From positions 681,984-745,983 of the forward strand of contig JABAKD010000003.1 of assembly GCA_012845835.1 (NCBI GenBank): a DNA stretch of 64,000 nt, in the 5' to 3' direction. A program made the translations under genes and the position numbers. Positions 56,151-64,000 of this stretch are shown piece after piece. The stretch is from Undaria pinnatifida (lineage: Eukaryota; Sar; Phaeophyceae; Laminariales; Alariaceae). The notes under the pieces are model-generated. The model was not told where the DNA came from. It saw nothing but the letters and a program-made list of their open reading frames with translations, and ran no database searches. Numbering within the stretch: the first letter of the stretch is position 1; every line of letters begins with the position of its first letter.

Positions 56151-57060
56151 GGACGGTAGGGTCCCATCATAACCAATCCACACATACATATACAACTCCG
56201 ACAACCCGGGAACAAACACGGATGGATATCACCAGGATTGATATCTCCCCGCGCAGTGTGGAAATCCTCAACCCCACGGACCGGCCGATCTCTGATTGGT
56301 TGGGGGCCGTATATTATGGAGCCCGCTCTAATCGATTATCTGTATACCCGGCGTAGGGTGGCTCACGGGGAGATTGCTCTCGGTACCCGACGAGGGACCA
56401 TCAGGCGGAGGAGAAGATAAGAAGATAGAAAATGTGTACCAGGTATTAAAGTACTGGAGTCCCGGAGACCACTCTGGACATGCCCACCCGAAGACAACTG
56501 ACAGTGCACTGAATATGCACTCAATATGCACTGAGCCAAAGGGGGCTCGACTCGAACATATCGAAGATTGGGACTGCGAATCATATCAATAGTTCTACTC
56601 TACCATCTCCGTAGATTCTATGCAGTCATACACATCATACATCAGACTTGTGCACAGGCATAAACCAACAAGCTCCACCCAGGGACGATAGGGCCCCATC
56701 CCCGGTCCAGAGGTCATTATATATGTATAAAAAAATTAGACAATAAACCGGGGAATAAAACCGATTTTTCTCTGATCGTCACCGCCCCTAACGGTGTGGA
56801 AGCCCCAACTCCGTGGGCTAAAATCGCTGATTGGTTCGATCTCCGCAGCGCCGCCCCACCCGAAGCTCACCAACCAATGGGGAGCAGTTCCGTCGCACAC
56901 GGGGGTGATAGAGACCCATCCCCGGTTCTGAAATCATCTGAATCTCTACAGCTCCAACAACGCGGGAACTATGTAACCATGATTTCCCGGGTCAATACCT
57001 CCCCGTACGGCGTGTCAACCGCGACCCCGTTGGCTTATTCGTGATTGGCTGGTAGGTTTT
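56150..57060. repeat. ~200-bp satellite, copy B
   Basis: Counterpart of 11,890-12,830 with the same unit order (TAGGGTCCCATC, CCGGTTCTGAAATC, CGGCGTGTCAACC, TGATTGGCTGG). It is slightly shorter through small deletions. Confidence 0.7.
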
Positions 57061-59334
57061 GACCCAATAAGCTCACAATTATTTCGACCGACTCGGGTTT
57101 TCCCGCGTACATCCGTATACGGCAAACATTTGCAATGCGAGCGCAATTCGACCAGCTATTTGCATGATAGGTCGCACAAAAAAACAATGCTGAGCCCGTA
57201 TCAAGTTGGCGTGCCGAGCAAGCACGCTCAGAATGAGAGTGAGAAACACTTCAACAGCAGCAACAGCAACAAACGCAATATAAATGAACCAATTAGAGCG
57301 ATTTGTGTCCAGGATTCAGGCCCCCCCGATTATAAACACATTTCCAAACACAAAAAAATTGGGGGTTCAAAGCAAAACGACATAATAAATAGAACTTACA
57401 CTGGCACAACACGAGCATCATAACCGTGGAAAACAGCCTGAAATGAGGCCAAAAACGTGCGTATTTGACCCGCGTTATAATGGTTGAATAGTCATGGAAT
57501 ACTCTAATCACCTCTTTTTTGTTTATGCGACACCGAAAGAACATGCTGAAAATCCCGATTTCATTCGCTTATCCTAAAAACCTAAGCTCGCTAATATATG
57601 TTCGCGGGTTTTCTTGCATTTTACTCGGGTAGGGCAAAAATTCGCCATGCGACACCGCAAATCTTACAAAACGCTCGACGTCAGGGTTAGTCTATACAGT
57701 TAGTACCCAAAGCGTCAAAGATAAAGCCATTCGGGACATAAATCGTAATAGCGGTCAAATCGCCATGTATGTCTCGGCATACTAACAGCCATATATTGCC
57801 CGCAACAGAGCAATGAGCGCCTACGTTCGGCCTGTCACAGGGGGGCATTGAATCAGAATACCCCCACTGTGTACAGCTGCTGTAATTACTCGTTGGTGTA
57901 GCTTGTCTGAAAAGCTGTTCTCGTATTGTATCAGTTTATTTTTCCGTATCCCATCTATTATCATTTTGCACTACTCTCGCCCTCCCTCCCAGTAGTAGTA
58001 TAACTCAGATCAGGGGTCACATAGCGGATCCTCCTGCCCCCTCCCCACTACGGTACATGCCTTCGTTTCATCTGTCGTCGATTCGCGTCGAATTGTACCT
58101 ACCCACGCTGCTAGGCGTTCTCAGCAGTTGGTTGATCTTATTTTTGCATTTCTGCACATCAAATCCAATCTCACAACTGTGGGAATCAAACTCAAGGACG
58201 AACGCTAGTAGTATTCGTAGGTAACCACTTGATAGACCACCGGAGCGACCGGCTCTAAATAACTCACTAAAGATTATCAATCACAGCAATCAGCAGCAAG
58301 GAGCACGTCAAGTAAGAATCAACACAAAACTATATGTCAGTTACGTACCAACACGACCGCTCTTTTTCCAGTTGACCGCGGCAAACGACCAAAACAGCAA
58401 CGAAAGCAGAGGCACCACAGCAACAACAAATCACGCCTTCCACACCGTCTATACTTCTCCATAGAGTATTCTCAGGGAGACGAACCACCAAACGATGCGA
58501 TACCGGGACGAATGCATGTCACTGGTTTCTTCCGTGGATACCGTCTACTATATAATATACGACCTCCGCGTGGCGCAGCTGAACAACAACAGGAACGATT
58601 TCCCCCCTTGTTTTTCATGTTGAAAAATTGTTGCCTGTTTTTTGGTACACCCTCCCCCTTGCTATAAGTCAGACAAAAAGCGTGTGTGTAATAGAGCGCA
58701 TCAGTGTGTGTACTATCACTCGTATCCATATTATTTGCACAAGTACAAACTATGTCGATGTGCCCAAACTACCACCCTCGAGGTCGGGGACGCAGCCACT
58801 GGTAATGCTGCTGTGTGGCTTTTTCTGGCGCAGTAATCGTAATCACTACTCCTCATTTTAGTCATGCGTGCGCTTGCCATGTCTATCCATGTACGTACGT
58901 ACCTACCGAAATTCAATAATGAAATGCACTACTACTACGTATGATATCATACCTACCGCGGTACCATGGTAATTTTTGTTACAGTAAATATTATTTGTTT
59001 TGGGACAAAATATGACGCCAATTCGGAAATATTGTCTTGCCAAGTTTTATTTTATCAACCTATCCATGCATGAAGATCCGAAGAGTAACTGGAAAGTACC
59101 GTTCGAAACACAATTTTTTGCGTGCTTCTCGCTTGTCTCGCTCAGCATCCATCCGCGTTCACGTCGAGGTGCGGAACGGATAGGGCAGGGCGAGGGGCGT
59201 TGAAGCCGCCCCCCGAAGACGGCGCTCGAACAAAGCGATTTGACCGGGAAAATCCGGTTCCAAGAATCCCATACTGAGGCCGAGAGGAAAAAAACTCCTG
59301 ACCAAATTCCTGTCTCTCAAAAAAAGAATCGTCA
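57060..59334. other. Non-coding block, copy B
   Basis: Counterpart of 12,830-15,068. It has short unconserved frames only and no gene is called. Confidence 0.45.
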
Positions 59335-59673
59335 TATATGTATATGTATAATTATGTTTTTCTTTTCCCTTCGGGCACATCTCTTCGTGCTCGCACCTTT
59401 GTCCCAAACGTCGGGTGGGTTGGGCACAATTCGACCGTCGGGCTCACGTTGCCGGAGGTTTGGGCGCGATCCGTGCAGTGTGTCGCGCGTGGCAAGCCTT
59501 TTAAACTTTTTTGGCCTTGGGCACACTTAAGGCAAATCCCCGGGTTTCCGCAACATCCCCGGGGACTGGGTTTCTGCATCTCCTATCCCCGCGTACGTAC
59601 GTAAGGTTTGGATGCAAACCGGGCTTTTCTCCTCGTAGAGGGTACACGTTTCGTTCCCTCTTTTTGCACAGAG

Positions 59674-60248
59674 CACCACGCTACGATCCTGCCGCCCAGC
59701 AGCAGTCCAGCCCCCTAGCAGCAGCAGCCTGCAACTCTATGCGCGTGCTGCTGCTGTTGTAGTAGCTGATTCTTTGATCGGAGCGCAGCGTTTGTTACCC
59801 CACCATACCCCATATTTCTGGTGTGCTGCCGCTTCGGGCGCATCTCCATTGCATGTCCATAGATCGCGTCAATTTGGTGGTAATATAAGATACGTTTTAA
59901 TTTTAATTAATATACAAACCCGTCCTTACATTTACGTCCAAAGAGGCAATACTTCTCCGTGCTGCATACGTACCAGAGGGGTATTGTTTTGTGTCGGAGA
60001 TTTTTCTCATGCCACAGATGACAGGTACCAAACATGAGGACGGCACAACGCTACGTGCACAACCCTACCGCACAGCAGCAGTAGTGGGACACATCATGCA
60101 CATGCGCGTGGCGAGTCCTCTCCATGCTGAGGCGAGTTGCTTTCGTCTCCACGAGGGGACGATTTTACATCGGACGACGAACAAAACAATCCAGCGTAAT
60201 TTTTCTTGACTCTAAAAAGTAAACAACAGTGGATATTGGCGCTAATGG
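59674..60248 (+). repeat. 575-bp tandem unit 1
   Basis: Begins CACCACGCTACGATCCTGC and contains a CAGCAGC-rich lead, CATGTCCATAGATCGCGTCA, and a small frame at 59,991-60,209 ending TIQRNFS. The next unit repeats it with moderate divergence. Confidence 0.8.
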
Positions 60249-60838
60249 CACCACGCTATGATCCTGCTGCCCAGCAGCGGTCCAGCCCCCTAGCATCAGC
60301 AGCCTGCAACCCTATGCGGGTGTGTCTGCTGTTGCAGAAGCTGATTGTTTGATCGGAGCGTGCAATTTGTCACCCCACCTGCCATTTGTCACCCCACCAT
60401 ACTCCATATTTCCGCTGTGCTGCCGCTTCGTGCGCATCTCCACTGCATGTCCATAGATCGCGTCAATTTTGGCGGTAATATAGGAACATTTTGAATACTA
60501 ATTTATATACCACCCAATCTTTACATTTACGTCCGAATAGGCTGTATTTTTACGTACATAACATAAATGTAATGTTATGGGTCGGAGATTTTGCTCACAC
60601 CACAGATGACAGGGACCAGACAGCATGAGGACAGCACAACGCTACGTGTACAACCTTGCCGCACAGCAGCAGCAATAGGATACATCGTGTGCGTGCGCGT
60701 GGCGAGTCCTCGCTATGCTGAGGCGAGTTGCTTTCGTCTCCACGAGGGGACGATTTTGGATCGGACGACGATCAAAACAATCCAGCGTAATTTTTCTTGA
60801 ATCTAAAAAGCAAACAGCAGTGGATATAGGCGCTGATG
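60249..60838 (+). repeat. Tandem unit 2
   Basis: Diverged repeat of 59,674-60,248. Its matching small frame (60,591-60,800) shares PQMTGT, HED.TTLR.QP, EASCFRLHEGTIL.RTT and KTIQRNFS with unit 1. The one length difference in the frame is a whole codon. That is suggestive, not sufficient, for a small coding exon. Confidence 0.75.
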
Positions 60839-60842
60839 CTCC

Positions 60843-61337
60843 ATGAGAAAGGGCTTCTCTGTCTCAGCGACAATAGAAGCCCTACAGTTCCTCATTCTGC
60901 GCACTCTCTGCGACGAACTGGTGGTGAAGGGGGATGATTGCCCATCCTGGCGTGCATCACCCGTTGTAAAGTTTAATATCTGGCTCAACAAGACACGAAG
61001 AGTACTTTTTCTGAAATTGCTGATTTCCATACGAAACAGGAAACAAAGAAAAAACATCAAAACCACGGCAGAAAGACGGCGCACGGAACAACTGCTGATT
61101 TTGTTTTTTTTGCCGGTTGAACATCCACCTTTCGACCTTTTATTTTTTACCACGCATATTTTACTGCATAAGAGTCGCCCGTATAAAAAGTCCGCATCGT
61201 ACGAGTACTGGCGCTGGACACGTACTCATGGTATTACCACTTATTTACGGCACTCCACCACGACGGGGAGAGAGCGAACCGTACCCGGGAGGGCGCCTCC
61301 CCACACTCCGCTTCTCGAGCTGCGGACAAGAACATAG
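60843..61337 (+). CDS. Unrecognised 164-codon frame, copy B only
   Basis: Begins at an ATG (MRKGFSVSATIEALQFLILR), is basic, and includes KTTAERRRTEQLL and a Pro/Thr-rich C-terminus. No domain is recognised. A 116-codon frame lies on the opposite strand (60,803-61,153), so either or both may be chance. No homologue lies elsewhere in the window for comparison. Confidence 0.2.
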   Translation: MRKGFSVSATIEALQFLILRTLCDELVVKGDDCPSWRASPVVKFNIWLNKTRRVLFLKLLISIRNRKQRKNIKTTAERRRTEQLLILFFLPVEHPPFDLLFFTTHILLHKSRPYKKSASYEYWRWTRTHGITTYLRHSTTTGRERTVPGRAPPHTPLLELRTRT

Positions 61338-61966
61338 TTTTCACTACCACCAGGTACATCTTATATGCCCACAGACGGTCAGATGTTGGATGCTTGGGTT
61401 TCGTTCTTGCGCCATTCCCTTAGGCACTTCCCGGAGGGGAACCTTGTATATATATGTATATAGCCGGATATAACGGGAATATGTGCTCTGCTATCCTAAT
61501 CTTGACCTCCCACCCCCCCCCGGTATGTTTTCCCTCCTGCCCAATCATCGCTTTCTTGGTCTTGACGTTTTAAAAGCCACGCCTATTGGGCGGCACTCAG
61601 TAGCGATACTGCGCAGACGGAAGCCAGGAAGAGGGGGAAAATGCCCTGCTATCCCTGTATTGTTTCGGCCCCCTCCGCCTTCCTTCCTCTCTCATGCAAA
61701 TTGTCATATTTTAGTTACATGATGTCTATGGGACGACACTCTCAGTAGATACATATAGGCAGAAGCAACGGAGAGTAAACAAATTTTCTGTTGACTTTGG
61801 ACCCGCCCCCTCCCCGTACTTCTTCGTCTGCCACATTCTGTCGTTTTCGTACTTTAAGCCAAGTTTGTAGGATGGCACCCTCAAGTAGATAAATAAGGTA
61901 GACGGAAGCAATGCAAACAAAAAATTGAAACTACGATATGTTAACCGAAATCCTTCCACCCCTCGA

Positions 61967-63511
61967 ATGCTCTGTGAAAATGCCGTCCACACCCCCACAC
62001 CCCCCTCCCTTTCCCTCTCTTCCCAGCGCTGCTGGGACGTGGCCGACCTGGAGAGGGGCTTATCGACTTTGGGAGGCGATATATGTGCCTTGGCCCAGCC
62101 AACTCCCGCTGTTGCCTCTGTCGCGAGGTCTCGCGCTACCGTAGACGAAGTCGGAGGTGTTGGTGTTGGTGTTGATCGGGTTAGTGGTAGGGTTGGTGGT
62201 GGTGATGGTGGTGATCGTTGTGGTGGTGGTGGTGGTTTCGACTACGGCAGCGCTGGTGGTGGGGCTGCTCATGCTCGTGCCCGCGCCGAGGCGAGACCGA
62301 CACTAGCCAGTGCCCGCGAGATCATTGCCCCCGTTCCACGACGCCCCCTCTCCCATCTCTGGAAGAGGGTCGTTGACCCGAAGAACAGGTTCCCGTCCCC
62401 AGGCGGCGGCATGACGGCCACGCTTCAGGCGCCGCCCACTGTTGCCGCTCGTACCGCTGCTACCGCTTTTTCCCCTGTTGCGGGGTCTCGCGACACCGAA
62501 GCTGGAGGTGGGGTTGGTGTTAGTGGTGTTGGTGTTGGTGGTGGTGGTGCCGACTACGGCAGTGCTGGTGGCGTCGCTGCTTGCTCTCGCGCTCCCGCCG
62601 ACACGGGACCGAGACATGCCATTCCGCGCATCGAACTCATTGTTCCCGTCCCACGACGCCCCCTCACCCAGCACTTGCGCAATGAGGTCAACAACGAGAG
62701 TGGGTACCCTTACCTCGGCGACGACGCGGGGGGCAACACCCAACCACCGCCGCTGCCCTCCGCTGACGCTGTTATTGCTGCTTTCGCTGTTGAGGGATCC
62801 CGCAACGCCCCAACTCAAGCAGGAGATGGTGGTGGAAGTGGTAGATGTAGTGGTGGTGGTGGCAGTGCTGTCTGTGGCGTTGGAGGTGGTGGTGGTAGCG
62901 CCTGTAATAGCGGTGGTGACGGCGTTGGCGGTGGCGGCGGTGGCGGTGGCCGCGATGGTGTTAGTAGCGGTGGTGGCGGTGGTAGCACCGGCAGGTTCGA
63001 GCAAGCTCGTCTGCGTGCGCCGCCGGGATTTGAAGGCGTAGCCTTGGTTCCTTCCGCCATGGTGAGACCTGTACAAGGCGGAGACGTTCACCGCGTTCAG
63101 CAGCCCCCTCTGCCTGCCGCGGCGGTAGTGCGCAACGCCTTCGAAGCAACCATTTCAGCAGTGCCTCAAGCCGGCCACAGCTACCCCACCCCGGATTTCG
63201 GCGTCGTTCTCAGGCAGGCAGAAGCCCAGCAGAGGGTCCGGATGGACCGTCAAGGGATGGAATTGCACCAGCAAGGGCTTGAGCTGGAACTTAGGCGGTA
63301 TCAGCTGCAGCGGCAGAAGGTGCTGCTGCAGCGGCGCCGCCGTGAGTTTCAGCGTCAACAGGAGCACGAGGCGCAAGCGGCGCAGTCATTGGTGTTCTGG
63401 GGTTCCGGAGGGCTGCTGATGCCCGTGGCTCGGACGCTTGGTTCGCCTGGCGCAGACTCGTGGCGTGCTGCTCGCGCAGCGATGGTCCCGCCCGGGCTTA
63501 GCCGCGGGTAG
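61967..63511 (+). CDS. Glycine-rich repeat protein with C-terminal coiled coil, copy B
   Basis: Paralogue of 15,581-17,137. An ATG 42 bases earlier (61,925) is also in frame, but the MLC.NAVH start shared by both copies is preferred. The order is the same: three Pro/Gly/basic units, APPGFEGVAL, and a coiled coil (QRVRMDRQGMELHQQGLELE onward). It reads about 14 residues past the copy-A stop because TAG is TGG here, ending AAMVPPGLSRG. Gly-run lengths differ only by whole codons. The gene is unrecognised. Confidence 0.7.
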   Translation: MLCENAVHTPTPPSLSLSSQRCWDVADLERGLSTLGGDICALAQPTPAVASVARSRATVDEVGGVGVGVDRVSGRVGGGDGGDRCGGGGGFDYGSAGGGAAHARARAEARPTLASAREIIAPVPRRPLSHLWKRVVDPKNRFPSPGGGMTATLQAPPTVAARTAATAFSPVAGSRDTEAGGGVGVSGVGVGGGGADYGSAGGVAACSRAPADTGPRHAIPRIELIVPVPRRPLTQHLRNEVNNESGYPYLGDDAGGNTQPPPLPSADAVIAAFAVEGSRNAPTQAGDGGGSGRCSGGGGSAVCGVGGGGGSACNSGGDGVGGGGGGGGRDGVSSGGGGGSTGRFEQARLRAPPGFEGVALVPSAMVRPVQGGDVHRVQQPPLPAAAVVRNAFEATISAVPQAGHSYPTPDFGVVLRQAEAQQRVRMDRQGMELHQQGLELELRRYQLQRQKVLLQRRRREFQRQQEHEAQAAQSLVFWGSGGLLMPVARTLGSPGADSWRAARAAMVPPGLSRG

Positions 63512-63666
63512 AGTAACGGGGTTAGGGGAAAACGCGCGGAGATTGACGGTGGGCGTGAAAGCGTTGTTTTCCCCCGATCTGATTCGGTGTGGTTTGGTTA
63601 TGTGTAGTTACGTTTGATTCGGATCTGAAATACTCGTTTCGAATCAACTCGGTTTGTACCTTGCGT

Positions 63667-63765
63667 CGATTTAGATCGCGTTTTTCCGATTTAGAGGACC
63701 TTCTTCTGATTTAGATCACGTCTTTCCGATTTGGATCACATCATTCCGATGTAGATCATGTTATT
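63667..63765. repeat. 20-bp tandem repeat, five units, copy B
   Basis: Counterpart of 17,345-17,440 with the same number of units. Confidence 0.85.
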
Positions 63766-64000
63766 TTCCGAGAAGACTTTTCCTCGTCAGGATTTCCTCC
63801 TGGCTGAGAAATGAAGCATCCTGTTATGTTGAAACATTTCCACTAACAGTGGCGAAAACGTTTAGTTTCTTCCCCCTCGCCTGGGTGAGAATAGCGCTGT
63901 AAATGCCAAACTGCTTTGGGTTTTTCTCGCTCTTGGGTTTCCTTCCGGTTTGTTGCTGTCCGTTTTGTTCTTCCAACCAACGGATCGGCCTAGAGACGAA

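Larger units (their letters stand above)
59351..61446. other. 2.1-kb block present only in copy B
   Basis: Flanked by TATATGTATAT-type runs, where copy A has a single run. It may be an insertion in B or a deletion between TA repeats in A. It holds a 0.3-kb C/G-mixed lead (59,390-59,670), a 0.58-kb tandem duplication and a 164-codon frame at 60,843-61,337. No transposon ends are recognised. Confidence 0.7.
42194..64000. repeat. Segmental duplication, copy B (direct)
   Basis: Second collinear copy of 1-17,660, about 4 kb longer because of four blocks absent from A: a hAT-type element at 45,269-46,112, a TIR element at 49,212-49,486, a C-rich block at about 49,920-50,885 and a 2.1-kb block at 59,350-61,446. 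The first two leave clean empty sites in A at 3,054-3,061 and 6,177-6,180, so they inserted after the duplication. The copy continues beyond the window. Confidence 0.95.

Noticed and set aside
60803-61153. A 116-codon minus-strand frame overlapping the 164-codon plus-strand frame.
   Set aside because: No recognisable domain and no second copy to compare. It is kept only as a caution on the opposite-strand call.

Overview
This is eukaryotic, repeat-rich DNA with no operons and few genes. It contains a LINE, a chromodomain-bearing Ty3/gypsy-type retroelement, a hAT-type MITE, satellites, splice-site-flanked exon cassettes, and protein genes with long Gly/Ala/Val homopolymer runs. The style (CAG and GTT runs, homopolymer-rich proteins, poly-G tracts, compact cyclin fold) suggests a large-genome alga, perhaps a stramenopile such as a brown alga. 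That assignment is inference and weak.

The dominant structure is a segmental duplication. Positions 1-17,660 (copy A) and 42,194-64,000 (copy B) are the same sequence in the same orientation, offset by 42.19 kb. Both run off the window, so the true unit is larger. A third, inverted partial copy (C, 23,105-28,400) matches the 11.1-15.1 kb part of A. B carries four extra blocks relative to A: a hAT-type element with its 8-bp target duplication (45,269-46,112), a 275-bp TIR element (49,212-49,486), a C-rich block splitting a minisatellite (about 49,920-50,885), and a 2.1-kb block holding a 0.58-kb tandem duplication (59,350-61,446).

Each copy is laid out as: short exon-like cassettes; a GTAC/CAG-rich repeat; a 424-bp TRIM; a LINE remnant (endonuclease and C-terminal part, no reverse transcriptase); a 61-bp minisatellite; two tandem 0.6-kb modules ending in a second exon cassette; two degenerate cyclin fragments in inverted orientation; a cyclin gene (9,899-11,077; 54,183-55,349); a ~200-bp satellite; 2-3 kb of non-coding DNA; and a glycine-rich, internally repeated gene with a charged C-terminal coiled coil (15,581-17,137; 61,967-63,511). 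The cyclin and glycine-rich genes keep their frames between copies although their glycine runs differ in length, the best evidence that they are real.

Between A and B lie a gene-poor stretch (17.7-23.1 kb) with LINE 3' ends, poly-G and telomere-like DNA; inverted copy C; and a fossil Ty3/gypsy-type element on the minus strand (about 30,900-40,223) with Gag, protease, RT, RNase H, integrase, chromodomain and Tudor-like parts. The most unusual observation is a NADAR (YbiA/DUF1768-type) domain between its Gag and protease regions. A probable host gene start with CCAAT boxes lies at 41.1-42.2 kb, just before copy B.
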